A DNA stretch of 37,997 bases from contig JAJZXX010000248.1 in the NCBI GenBank assembly GCA_021806205.1, positions 1-37,997 of the forward strand, in the 5' to 3' direction. Below the pieces are notes generated by a model. The model saw nothing but the letters and a program-made list of their open reading frames with translations, was not told where the DNA came from and ran no database searches. The first letter of the stretch is position 1; each line of letters begins with the position of its first letter. Of this stretch, positions 15,549 through 23,477 are shown in pieces. Made by a program: the position numbers and the translations under genes. Source of the stretch: Bacillota bacterium (GTDB lineage Bacteria; Bacillota; Sulfobacillia; Sulfobacillales; Sulfobacillaceae).

Positions 15549-16676
15549 ATGCTTGGGCGGCGTTCAGTCATCAAGCCGTGGGGTATCGTGGTGGGAGGGG
15601 TGGGGGTGTTGCTGGCAGCGGCCGCTCTATTTCTGTATTCCCGCCACCAACTGCCACAGCGGGCTGCGGCATTGAACCCAACTATGGGACAAAAGCTCAT
15701 CGGGTATTCCGGACGCCCGTTAACAGTCGGGCGGGTAGAGCCCGTCCTCTTGGTGATGCCCCGGCGTCTTAGCCTTTTGGACCGGCGCTTGGTGGCCCGG
15801 GCAATGAAACGGGGCAGTTTGGGGTCTTTCCCCGTGTTGTGGCAGGCGCCTTCCCGTGTTTGGAGACAGTGGCAGGCTACAGCGGGAATTCTGGCGGTTC
15901 ACGCGCGGGTGGAGGAGCCTGTGGCAGGTGTGGCGAAGTCGGCACTCGCCACCTACATTCGGGCGGCAGGTATACGGCCTAAGGTGGATTGGGTGCTTCA
16001 CGGGACAACCTATCAGCCCGTCAGCTTGTCAGGGCGGGCTAGGGTTACCATCAATCCTGGGCTTGAGGCACGCTTGGCACGCGAGGTCAAGGGGTCACAA
16101 AGTATTTTGGTGGTGGCGCAAGACGGAAAGATTCGCGCCACGGCGGGGGATTGGACCCGGGCCGATCGGATCGGCTCGGCCGCGCTTCCTCCCTTGCTGG
16201 CGGAGGCGCTGGCCCAGAGGTCGGTCAAATCCGCACTCCAACCCGGCCTCCTCACACTGTCGGCACTGAGTCGGATCTGGGGCAATCGGGCTTCATGGGC
16301 TGTTGCACAAAAGTTGGGGTTGATTGAGTCGCTGAAACCCAAGGGATCGCTTTTGAATGGCTCGACGCCGTTACAAGTGACCCCAGAGCAACTGGCCCAG
16401 AGTTACGTTGCGTTTATTAATCAGGATCAGCTCGTATCGCTGACGTTAAATGCCCAGGAGGTGCCAAATTCGCGGGGCGCTGGCGGGGATTTCCCTATGG
16501 TGCTGTCAGTACTGCCCGCGGTTGACGAAAATTCGGTACTATTTAAGGTGTGGCGTCCGGTGGGAAAATACACGGTGATTCTGGCCCCGACGCTGCATGA
16601 GTTGGCAGTATTGCAGGGAATTGGGGAGAGCGGTATGGTGGCGGTAATGCGAATGATGGCCACAACGAAGGATTAG
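15549..16676 (+). CDS. Penicillin-binding-protein-like pseudoenzyme
   Basis: This 375-residue protein has one membrane segment (residues 11-30) and an extracytoplasmic domain. The domain resembles, loosely but in order, the transpeptidase domain of class B PBPs (FtsI/SpoVD/PBP2). Residues 166-200 have the form VTINPGLEARL then ILVVAQDGKIRATAG (family: LTIDxxLQ then VVMDPKTGEILAMA). The nucleophile segment PGSTFK corresponds to IGSAAL at 208-213, with a serine (S210) but no lysine three residues later. The SxN region reads WGN at 245-247. TPEQLAQSYVAFIN (278-291) matches the helix TPLQLAxAYAAIAN. No KTG motif is seen at the end. The catalytic residues are thus missing, so a structural or regulatory role in wall synthesis is likely. 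Start: ATG 15549 behind AAAGGGGGAG. It lies between mltG and a membrane protein. Confidence 0.55.
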   Translation: MLGRRSVIKPWGIVVGGVGVLLAAAALFLYSRHQLPQRAAALNPTMGQKLIGYSGRPLTVGRVEPVLLVMPRRLSLLDRRLVARAMKRGSLGSFPVLWQAPSRVWRQWQATAGILAVHARVEEPVAGVAKSALATYIRAAGIRPKVDWVLHGTTYQPVSLSGRARVTINPGLEARLAREVKGSQSILVVAQDGKIRATAGDWTRADRIGSAALPPLLAEALAQRSVKSALQPGLLTLSALSRIWGNRASWAVAQKLGLIESLKPKGSLLNGSTPLQVTPEQLAQSYVAFINQDQLVSLTLNAQEVPNSRGAGGDFPMVLSVLPAVDENSVLFKVWRPVGKYTVILAPTLHELAVLQGIGESGMVAVMRMMATTKD

Positions 16677-16700
16677 GCACACGAGGGTAGGTGAGAAGCC

Positions 16701-17522
16701 ATGCAGCGTGCAACCAGGGTGAGTCCTGGCCTTTGGGCATTTGCGGGAATTTGGGTTTGGGCACCGGCCATACTATTTCTCTGGATATGGACCGGTACGC
16801 AAGTGCGATTGGGCTGGTGGCTGGCCACGGTAGAATCGTTAAGTACCTGGGCCGGTTTGGTGTTAGCTCGCTGGATTGCGATTTGGGGTTTTAATCGGCT
16901 GGTGTCGTCATGGGCCCCATTATCGTGGTGCGAGGAACAGGGAAGCTTGGTGCGCGTCCCCGTGCGGGTCAATCTTGGGATTGCGACGTCGATGGCCTTG
17001 CCATTTGCGCTGATTGTGGGAGGGGTGGCCAACGTCTTTGGGTGGACATTGGTCATTCCAGACCGGTGGATCACGTTTCCCATCGGGCTCTTCTTGGCGG
17101 CCGTGGTGTACGCCGTCGGGTGTTTTACGCTCTATAACCTGTTAGCAAGGCGTAGTTGGCGGGTGCCGATTTCTATTGATCCGATCTTAGGTCCTAAGAC
17201 GGCGTGGTCCCATGCCGTGCATCGCTGGTTTGTCGTCGTGGCGTGGTTGGGCTTTTTGTGGAGTGTCGTGGCCATCCTGCTTCTCTGGATTGTTGGCGGA
17301 TCGCTGCTCATCGTGTTGGCAGGGCATTTTCCAGCGGGATGGTTCGGATTTAAGGTGGAAGCGTTTGCCGTGGTCAGTGTGGCCTTTATCTGCTATTGGA
17401 TCGCTCTATTGATAGGGGCCTGGTATGCTCTCGGGGTGCGGCTGATTCAATGGCAGGAAGTACGTCGTGGACCATTTCGTTTGGTCAGGCTGGGTGACGA
17501 GGTCGGCCAATGCGGCGGATAA
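16701..17522 (+). CDS. Unknown polytopic membrane protein
   Basis: This 273-residue protein has about six hydrophobic segments (near residues 11-31, 36-58, 91-112, 125-147, 175-210 and 218-247) and many tryptophans. Between segments it carries short basic loops, and the C-terminus is probably cytoplasmic (WQEVRRGPFRLVRLGDEVGQCGG). I recognise no family. It starts at ATG 16701 behind AGGTGAG, 24 bases after the PBP-like gene, and its end overlaps the glycosylase gene by 13 bases, so it belongs to the same transcript. A partnership with the PBP-like protein in the envelope is possible but rests only on position. Confidence 0.6.
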   Translation: MQRATRVSPGLWAFAGIWVWAPAILFLWIWTGTQVRLGWWLATVESLSTWAGLVLARWIAIWGFNRLVSSWAPLSWCEEQGSLVRVPVRVNLGIATSMALPFALIVGGVANVFGWTLVIPDRWITFPIGLFLAAVVYAVGCFTLYNLLARRSWRVPISIDPILGPKTAWSHAVHRWFVVVAWLGFLWSVVAILLLWIVGGSLLIVLAGHFPAGWFGFKVEAFAVVSVAFICYWIALLIGAWYALGVRLIQWQEVRRGPFRLVRLGDEVGQCGG

Positions 17523-18247
17523 AATATGTGGCAAGTGTGGAACCAAGGCGTCTGGGAGCTTTTCAAAAAAGTCTGTTACGGTGGTACCGGAAGAATGGAA
17601 GGGATCTGCCCTGGAGGCGAATGAAAGACCCTTACGCCGTAATTGTCTCAGAAATTATGCTGCATCAGACCACGGTCGCGACGGTTCTGCCAGTCTTTTT
17701 GCGATTTTTAGAGGAGTTTCCCGATATCACCTCACTCCATCGAGCCCCTGTGGAGCAGGTGAAGGCGATTACGGATCCATTAGGGTATAAGGTGCGGGGG
17801 CGCTGGCTTAAGGAGATTGCGCGCTTAGTGGTTGAAGACGGTCATGGACAGTGGCCGAAGACTGTGGATGAATGGATGGCGATGCCCGGCGTAGGCCGCT
17901 ACACGGCAGGTGCGGTGGTTTCACTGGCCTTCAATCAGGATGTGCCGATATTGGACACAAATGTCAAGCGTGTGCTGGGGCGCTACTTTGGTCTTTCATA
18001 TCGAGACACGTCTTCCGATACGCTGCATCAACTGTGGGCCTTGGCGGAGGCGGTCGTGCCGAAAAGAAAGGGCCGGCCATTCAATCAAGCCCTGATGGAC
18101 TTTGGGGCGATGATGTGCACAGCAAGAAATCCGCATTGCCGGGACTGCCCAATACTCAGGTGGTGTCTAACCCCTCAAGGCGACGCATCGCTGAGTGTCG
18201 CAGAAGAACCATTTGTCTACCGGATTTCGATTGCGCCTCCCGGATGA
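17510..18247 (+). CDS. MutY/MIG-type adenine or thymine DNA glycosylase, short
   Basis: This 245-residue protein of the HhH-GPD superfamily carries a 4Fe-4S cluster. The order is: SEIMLHQTT with E48 (the position of MutY's catalytic Glu37), the helix-hairpin-helix MPGVGRYTAGAV (125-136), DVPILDTNVKRVLGRYFG with catalytic D149, and C203-x6-C210-x2-C213-x5-C219. MutY removes adenine opposite 8-oxoguanine and ends in a NUDIX-like domain of about 100 residues that reads 8-oxoG. Here the protein ends 26 residues after the cluster, so that domain is missing. HQTT in place of MutY's QQTQ, and DTNVKRVLGRYFG with FNQALMDFGAMMC, also resemble the thymine-specific G/T mismatch glycosylase MIG. Which base it removes is open. 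Start: ATG 17510 behind GAGGTC, overlapping the previous gene. Confidence 0.85.
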   Translation: MRRIKYVASVEPRRLGAFQKSLLRWYRKNGRDLPWRRMKDPYAVIVSEIMLHQTTVATVLPVFLRFLEEFPDITSLHRAPVEQVKAITDPLGYKVRGRWLKEIARLVVEDGHGQWPKTVDEWMAMPGVGRYTAGAVVSLAFNQDVPILDTNVKRVLGRYFGLSYRDTSSDTLHQLWALAEAVVPKRKGRPFNQALMDFGAMMCTARNPHCRDCPILRWCLTPQGDASLSVAEEPFVYRISIAPPG

Positions 18248-18264
18248 TCTAACTGTTTAGGAGC

Positions 18265-18289
18265 GGCCAAGCCTCTTGCATGGCCTTTT
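18265..18289 (+). terminator. Terminator after the glycosylase gene
   Basis: GGCCAAGC (18265-18272) pairs with GCATGGCC (18278-18285) with one A/A mismatch around a five-base loop, followed by TTTT. It lies between the convergent glycosylase and patatin genes and would end the plus-strand operon. Confidence 0.55.
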
Positions 18290-18305
18290 CACCCGCCTGC
18301 ACCAA

Positions 18306-19100
18306 TCACTCATAGTCTTGAAATCCGAAAAACGGCCCATTCGCGGTATCGGGACGAACCACGATGGGGGCGGGATGAGATGTGCGCAGGGCGGATAGAG
18401 TGTTTATCGCATAATTTTCCGACCGGCTTAGGACTTCTGCCAGTCCCACCTGGTGCGCCTGGACGTGAGGAGGTGTGGCGACATCGATGGCAATGACGAA
18501 TCCCACATTGAGGGCGGTCGCCCAGTCGATCGGCAGCGTGTCAGCGGTGCCGCCATCGACGAGAACCCGGCCGTGCCAACGCGGGGCCTGAAACAGTCCA
18601 GGTAGTGCCATTGTCGCTTGCATGGCGAGCTTAAGCGGCTGCCCGGCGACCCGCGTCCAGCTCCCGTGGTCGGGGGTGGTCGCGGGATGATTCGTAAAAG
18701 CAATTGCTGTGAGGGTGACGAGGTCCACTGCGGTGAGGACTGTGGGGATGGTCCAATCTTGGGTGCTAGTCGCGTCGGGTGCCAAATTGAGCAGGGCGCC
18801 CAGAAAGTCCTGGGGAAGCAGGAGACCTGTCGCAGGGTTGGTACTTGGCCAGATCTCGTGAATCAGGCCGCGGGTGTTCAGATGAAAGTAGTCACGGGGA
18901 TGTTGGGTGATATCGCGACCTACTCGGATGACCCGTGCCATAGGAATATGGAGGGCATAGAGCGATGCGACCAATCCCCCCGCCGACGTCCCGGCCACCC
19001 CGGCTGCCCGGGCCCCTTTTTTATCCAGAAAATGTAACGCGCCTAGGTGGGCAGCTCCCAAGAGGCCGCCGCCCGATAGGGCTAGAGCAAAGGACTTCAC
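18306..19100 (-). CDS. Patatin-like phospholipase / esterase
   Basis: This 264-residue patatin-like hydrolase of the RssA type acts on lipids through a Ser-Asp dyad. The glycine-rich oxyanion loop is LSGGGLLGAAHLG. The nucleophile is in GTSAGG (S39 from the chosen start), and the aspartate is in VDGG (D182). No signal peptide is present, so it should work in the cytoplasm. The frame has two GTG starts, at 19109 and 19098-19100. The second fits better because GAGGTG lies at proper distance from it, while the first starts inside that site. It is convergent with the glycosylase gene and divergent from sigK. Its substrate is unknown; a role in membrane turnover during sporulation is only suggested by the neighbour. 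Confidence 0.85.
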   Translation of the reverse strand: MKSFALALSGGGLLGAAHLGALHFLDKKGARAAGVAGTSAGGLVASLYALHIPMARVIRVGRDITQHPRDYFHLNTRGLIHEIWPSTNPATGLLLPQDFLGALLNLAPDATSTQDWTIPTVLTAVDLVTLTAIAFTNHPATTPDHGSWTRVAGQPLKLAMQATMALPGLFQAPRWHGRVLVDGGTADTLPIDWATALNVGFVIAIDVATPPHVQAHQVGLAEVLSRSENYAINTLSALRTSHPAPIVVRPDTANGPFFGFQDYE

Positions 19101-19237
19101 GGTAATCACCTCGATGTGTTGTATGCGCCAAGTCTAGACGGTGCGACTCAAAAAATGCCCGGCGGGACCTCCATTTGAAAAGGCCCCGGGGCTGTCCGTG
19201 CGGAAATGATCGGACGAATCGCCCGGGTGTCGTACAG

Positions 19238-19267
19238 ACACCAAATGATCTGGCACCGCATAGGCTA
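19238..19267 (+). promoter_or_regulatory. Possible SigK-type promoter of sigK
   Basis: CATAGGCTA at 19259-19267 matches the -10 pattern CATAnnnTA used by the sporulation factor SigK, and an AC lies 17 bases before it (within ACACC at 19238-19242), the minimal SigK -35. SigK is known to drive its own gene in Bacillus. The match is short and could be chance. Confidence 0.3.
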
Positions 19268-19310
19268 AAGTGCCGGCCCTTCATGCCGGAAAAAAGGGGT
19301 GGCAACAGCG

Positions 19311-20039
19311 ATGTTGGGAAGCATCGGAGCGCTACTGCTCGTCGTCGCGGCAGCTGTCCAAGGTGCGGTATGGCTTGCGGGTTACATTGGCGGCAACGCC
19401 TTCCCCCAGCCTTTGACCGAAGAAGAAGAAGAGGTGGCTATTAAAGCCTTGCGTCGGGGCGACATGACGGCGCGCCACCAATTGATCGAACATAATTTAC
19501 GCTTAGTCGCGCATGTCATTAAGAAATATCAGAATAGCGGCGAGGACTTGGATGATCTTATCTCCATCGGAACCATTGGGCTGATAAAAGGCATCGACTC
19601 GTTTGACCCTGACAAGGGGGTCAGACTGGCCACCTATTGTGCTCGCTGCATTGACAATGAAGTGTTGATGCACCTGAGGGCCCGAAAAAAGTCGAGTCGT
19701 GACCTGAGTCTATACGACCCCATTGGGGTTGACCGAGAAGGCAATGAAATTTCTCTAATGGATGTGTTAGGGACCGACGGCGATGTGGTAGCCGAGAAGG
19801 TCGAGTTGGATGTGGTGATGGAATGGGTGCGGCACTTTGTGAAAGACTTGACTCCTAAAGAACGCCTGGTGTTGGAACTGCGATTTGGCATACGCGGTCA
19901 TGAGCGGTTGACCCAACGGGACATCGCTAAGAAGCTAAAAATTTCGCGCAGCTATGTCTCCCGGATTGAAAAGCGTGCCGTGCGAAAAATACTGAAAGAA
20001 TTCACCCTCTCGGACACGGATGAGTTTAGCCGACCATGA
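19311..20039 (+). CDS. sigK: Mother-cell sporulation sigma factor SigK (pro-form)
   Basis: This 242-residue sigma-70 family factor has a hydrophobic N-terminus of about 25 residues (GALLLVVAAAVQGAVWLAG) followed by NAFPQPLT, the arrangement of pro-SigK, whose pro-sequence is removed at the forespore membrane by SpoIVFB. Region 2 contains LIEHNLRLVAHVIKKYQN and DDLISIGTIGLIKGI, then ATYCARCIDNEVLMHLRARKK. The linker DPIGVDREGNEISLMDVLG and the region 4 helix-turn-helix LTQRDIAKKLKISRSYVSR close the protein. It controls late mother-cell genes for coat and cortex. The gene is one piece, with no skin-type intervening element. ATG 19311 is chosen because AAGGGG precedes it well; GTG 19299 is the alternative. 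Confidence 0.96.
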   Translation: MLGSIGALLLVVAAAVQGAVWLAGYIGGNAFPQPLTEEEEEVAIKALRRGDMTARHQLIEHNLRLVAHVIKKYQNSGEDLDDLISIGTIGLIKGIDSFDPDKGVRLATYCARCIDNEVLMHLRARKKSSRDLSLYDPIGVDREGNEISLMDVLGTDGDVVAEKVELDVVMEWVRHFVKDLTPKERLVLELRFGIRGHERLTQRDIAKKLKISRSYVSRIEKRAVRKILKEFTLSDTDEFSRP

Positions 20040-20042
20040 CCG

Positions 20043-20070
20043 GCGGCGGTTTTCGCATAGAAACCGCCGC
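20043..20070. terminator. Hairpin between sigK and the suf operon
   Basis: GCGGCGGTTT (20043-20052) and AAACCGCCGC (20061-20070) form a perfect ten-base-pair stem with an eight-base loop between converging genes. It has no long T run on either strand, so it would be a weak or factor-assisted bidirectional terminator, or an mRNA-end stabiliser. Confidence 0.6.
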
Positions 20071-20075
20071 TCACT

Positions 20076-20390
20076 TTAGTCGGGATCGACATTGACAAAA
20101 ATTACATCGGACTCGACCTTGGTGGGGAACGTTCGAACCGGAGAAAAGGCGGGGAAGTGTTTCGCCTTCCCCGTACGGATGTCAAACCGTCCACCATGCC
20201 TGGGACACTCCACGGTGTGCCCGTGCTGATCACCTTCGGATAGGGAGGCTTCGGCGTGACTACAGAGATCATCAATGGCAAAAACATCCTTGCCGACCCG
20301 GAAAATCGCGACCTCCGTGTTATCCACTACCACCAGAACCGGGTGTCCTTCTGTGACGTCTTTGCTCTCGAGAACGCGGACGAATCCCAC
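20076..20390 (-). CDS. Rieske-type 2Fe-2S ferredoxin
   Basis: This 104-residue protein has the soluble Rieske fold: CSH (C43, H45) then 16 residues to CPRH (C62, H65), ligands of a 2Fe-2S cluster. FDIRTGKAKHFPAFSPVRTFP is typical of the ferredoxin subunits of ring-hydroxylating oxygenases (the NirD/BphF-like group). It has no signal or membrane segment, so it is a cytoplasmic electron carrier rather than part of a respiratory complex. GTG 20388-20390 overlaps the last base of the sufB stop (TAGTG), so translation is coupled. Being the last gene of the suf operon, it could supply electrons to cluster assembly or be a first client. The partner is unknown. Confidence 0.9.
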   Translation of the reverse strand: MGFVRVLESKDVTEGHPVLVVVDNTEVAIFRVGKDVFAIDDLCSHAEASLSEGDQHGHTVECPRHGGRFDIRTGKAKHFPAFSPVRTFPTKVESDVIFVNVDPD

Positions 20391-21787
20391 TAGCCAATGG
20401 CCCCTTCCATCTCGAACTTAATGAGCCGGTTCATCTCTACAGCAAACTCCATAGGGAGTTCGCGTGTAAACGGTTCAATGAAGCCGAGAATAATCATGCG
20501 GGTCGCTTCCTCGTCCGAAAGACCCCGACTGGTGAGGTAGAAAAGCGCCTCTTCACTTACCTTGGTGACGGTGGCCTCGTGCTCCATCTCAACATTGGCG
20601 TTGGATACTTCGCTGTAAGGAATCGTATCCGAAGTGGAATCGTCATCCATCAGCAACGTGTCACACTTGACGTTGGCCTTGGATTGGCGTGCCTCGGGCG
20701 CAAAGTGGACCAGACCGCGATACGTTGTTTTTCCGCCATGTTGACTAATCGACTTGGACACAATAGTTGAGGTGGTGTTGGGCGCTACGTGAATCATCTT
20801 AGCGCCGGTGTCTTGATGCTGGCCTTTTCCAGCCACAGCGATGGACAACACCATGCCCTTGGCTCCTTCGCCTACCAAGTAGACCGATGGATACTTCATG
20901 GTAAGTTTCGACCCGATATTGCCGTCGACCCACTCCATCGTAGCGTCGCTGTGGGCGACCGCCCGCTTGGTCACGAGATTATAGACGTTGGGAGCCCAAT
21001 TTTGCACGGTGGTGTACCGCATGCGCGCCCGATCTTTCACTAAAATTTCCACCACGGCCGAGTGTAGTGATTCGCTCGAATAAATCGGAGCCGTGCAGCC
21101 TTCCACATAATGGCCAAAGGAGTCCTCCTCGGCAATAATCAGCGTTCTTTCAAATTGGCCCATATTCTCCGAATTAATCCGGAAATAGGCTTGCAGGGGA
21201 ATATCCGAATGCACTCCTTTGGGGATATACACGAACGAACCGCCTGACCAGACCGCCGAATTTAGCGCGGCAAACTTATTGTCCTCCGGGGGGATGACGG
21301 TGCCGAAGTACTCGCGAAAAATCTCGGGATATTCCCGCAGGGCCGAGTCTGTGTCGGTGAAAATGATCCCTTTGTCTTTGAGGTCGTCGCGAATGCTGTG
21401 ATATACCACCTCGGACTCGTATTGCGCCGACACACCCGCCAAAAATTTCCGTTCGGCTTCGGGGATGCCTAACCGCTCGAAAGTATCTTTAATGGCCTGG
21501 GGAACATCCTCCCAGGTCTTTCCCTGATTTTCCGACGGCCGCACGTAGTACACGATGTCGTCGAAGTTCAGCGTATCAAGTTTCCCGCCCCATTGAGGCA
21601 TGGGTTTTTTGAAGAACACATCCAGGGCATGGAGACGAAAGTCCAACATCCACTGAGGTTCTTGTTTGATGCGGGAGATCTCTTCAACCGTTTCGCGCCG
21701 CAACCCGCGGGCAAATTTGAGAACCCCGACATCTCCGTCGTTAAATCCATACTGATACTCGTCACTGATTAGGGGCTTGGATGCCAT
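20390..21787 (-). CDS. sufB: Fe-S cluster assembly scaffold SufB
   Basis: SufB, with SufC and SufD, forms the SufBC2D complex on which Fe-S clusters are built in the cytoplasm. The 465-residue length is standard. Visible landmarks are FIPKG-type [48 protein letters not shown], the conserved end region [20 protein letters not shown] and [17 protein letters not shown] 21785-21787 is behind GGAGGG. The nearest gene upstream is sufU (41 bases away), and the Rieske gene follows with a one-base overlap. This is the Bacillus order C-D-S-U-B. Confidence 0.98.
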   Translation of the reverse strand: MASKPLISDEYQYGFNDGDVGVLKFARGLRRETVEEISRIKQEPQWMLDFRLHALDVFFKKPMPQWGGKLDTLNFDDIVYYVRPSENQGKTWEDVPQAIKDTFERLGIPEAERKFLAGVSAQYESEVVYHSIRDDLKDKGIIFTDTDSALREYPEIFREYFGTVIPPEDNKFAALNSAVWSGGSFVYIPKGVHSDIPLQAYFRINSENMGQFERTLIIAEEDSFGHYVEGCTAPIYSSESLHSAVVEILVKDRARMRYTTVQNWAPNVYNLVTKRAVAHSDATMEWVDGNIGSKLTMKYPSVYLVGEGAKGMVLSIAVAGKGQHQDTGAKMIHVAPNTTSTIVSKSISQHGGKTTYRGLVHFAPEARQSKANVKCDTLLMDDDSTSDTIPYSEVSNANVEMEHEATVTKVSEEALFYLTSRGLSDEEATRMIILGFIEPFTRELPMEFAVEMNRLIKFEMEGAIG

Positions 21788-21828
21788 GGTGCTCTCCCTC
21801 CTTATAAACCGTTAACGGCCACAAACCG

Positions 21829-22257
21829 TTAGGATGATTCGTCCGACTCCGCTAGCATCTTCTCTAAGGCATTATGCGCTAATGTGGCACACTTCACCCG
21901 GCTCGGAAACTGGGAGACTCCCTGTAATGCTTCCAATTCTCCCAGCGGAAGACGACTAGGCGTTCCCGTCAAAAACGCTTTAAAATTCTGGGCTAAGGCC
22001 AACGCGTCGTCAATCGATTGGCCTTTGATGGCTTCGGTCAGCATGGATGCCGATGCCATACTGATAGAGCACCCCTGTCCGGTGAACCCCACGTCTCGGA
22101 CGATGCCCTGCTCTAATTGTAGATCCAGTTTTATCTGATCGCCACAGGTGGGGTTTAATAAACCGACTGTTTTAGTCGGATTTTCCAAAGCCCGGCGATT
22201 TCTGGGCGATTGATTGTGGTCTAAAATCGTTTCGCGGTACAACTCATCTAGGTTCAT
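21829..22257 (-). CDS. sufU: Sulfur-transfer protein SufU
   Basis: SufU is a zinc protein that takes the persulfide from SufS and passes it on. The 142 residues carry C38 and D40 (NPTCGD), C63 (GQGCSISMAS) and C123 (RVKCATLAHNA), the four zinc ligands of the family. The reading frame is open further upstream to 22368, but ATG 22255-22257 gives the normal start MNLDELYRETILDHNQSPRN, and it overlaps the sufS stop by four bases (ATGA). It depends on SufS for activity and lies directly after it. Confidence 0.97.
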   Translation of the reverse strand: MNLDELYRETILDHNQSPRNRRALENPTKTVGLLNPTCGDQIKLDLQLEQGIVRDVGFTGQGCSISMASASMLTEAIKGQSIDDALALAQNFKAFLTGTPSRLPLGELEALQGVSQFPSRVKCATLAHNALEKMLAESDESS

Positions 22258-23477
22258 CGGCGAAAATACCTCTTTGTCTCCAAAATGGCCTCGCGTAAAC
22301 GGAGAATGTCCTGCTCTCCGTTGTATAGGTACACGCTGGCCCGGGCCGTCGACCCGACCCCGAGCCATTGCATGAGGGGTTGAGCACAGTGATGTCCGGC
22401 GCGGATCGCGATGCCGAGCGAGTCAAACACTTGAGCGATGTCATGAGGGTGGATGCCCTCAATGTTAAAGGCGATGGCAGCCCCGTGAGGACGCCCGGGA
22501 CCATAGACTGTCACGGCCGGTATCTCGTAAAGGGTGTCAAACGCTAACTGACCCAACGCCTGACTGTGTTGATGGACTTTTTTCATGCCAATGTTTGACA
22601 GGTAGCGAGTCGCTGCCGAAAGCCCAATGCTTCCCGCAATGTTGGGCGTTCCCCCCTCAAATTTCTCCGGCACCTCGGCCCAAGTGGCCGTGTCGCGATC
22701 GACATAGCTAATCATTTCCCCTCCGTATTGCAGTGGTTCCATCTGGTCGAGCCATTGGCTCTTTCCCCACAGCACCCCAATTCCGGTCGGTCCGCACATC
22801 TTGTGGCCCGAAAACGCCAGAAAATCAATGTCCAACTGTTGCACGTCCGTCGGCTCATGCGGGACAGATTGGGCGCCGTCTACCACGATAATCCCCCCTA
22901 CGTGATGGACCATCTCGCCCGCTGCTTGTATGGGGTTGACGGTCCCCAACACGTTGGACACCTTAGAGAGTGCGACAATGCGTGTGCTGGGGCCGATGAC
23001 GGCTCGCAATGCGTCGACCGTGATGGTGCCGTCTTGGGCGAGCTCCACATACCGAAGAGTCGCCCCGGTTCTTTTGGCCAACTGCTGCCAGGGGATGAGG
23101 TTGGAGTGATGCTCCATCGGTGACACCACAATTTCATCACCGACTTTCGTCAGACTATCACCTAGTCCCCGGGCTACCAAATTCAGGGCTTCGGTGGTGC
23201 CCCGCGTGAAAATAACTTCCTCGCTCTTTCTGGCACCGATAAAGCGGGCGATGTCGCGCCGGCTCTCGGCAAAAGCGGTGGTGGCCTCAGCGGCCAGAGT
23301 GTGCACACTGCGCAATACATTCGCGTTGGACCAGCGGTAAAAATCGTTCACGCTGTCGATCACCTGGTTGGGCTTTTGTGCGGTGGCTGCGGAATCCAGC
23401 CATACCAACCGGTGCCCATTAATCTCGCGCTGAAGAATGGGAAAATCCCGGGCCACATCGACCAATGGCTCTATCAT
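22254..23477 (-). CDS. sufS: Cysteine desulfurase SufS
   Basis: SufS is a PLP enzyme that turns cysteine to alanine, leaving a persulfide. K226 in FSGHKMCGPTG binds PLP. C364 in AGHHCAQPLM is the active cysteine of the group II (SufS/CsdA) type, with a short loop as expected for a SufU partner. Other family sequences are LDSAATAQKP, FTRGTTEALNLVA and SPMEHHSNLIPW. Length 407 is normal. The start ATG overlaps the end of sufD by four bases, and the stop overlaps sufU. It is the only cysteine desulfurase in the window and could also feed MnmA. Confidence 0.98.
   Translation of the reverse strand: MIEPLVDVARDFPILQREINGHRLVWLDSAATAQKPNQVIDSVNDFYRWSNANVLRSVHTLAAEATTAFAESRRDIARFIGARKSEEVIFTRGTTEALNLVARGLGDSLTKVGDEIVVSPMEHHSNLIPWQQLAKRTGATLRYVELAQDGTITVDALRAVIGPSTRIVALSKVSNVLGTVNPIQAAGEMVHHVGGIIVVDGAQSVPHEPTDVQQLDIDFLAFSGHKMCGPTGIGVLWGKSQWLDQMEPLQYGGEMISYVDRDTATWAEVPEKFEGGTPNIAGSIGLSAATRYLSNIGMKKVHQHSQALGQLAFDTLYEIPAVTVYGPGRPHGAAIAFNIEGIHPHDIAQVFDSLGIAIRAGHHCAQPLMQWLGVGSTARASVYLYNGEQDILRLREAILETKRYFRR

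Noticed and set aside
19311-20039. Skin-type element interrupting sigK
   Set aside because: The sigma factor reads through in a single frame from pro-sequence to region 4.
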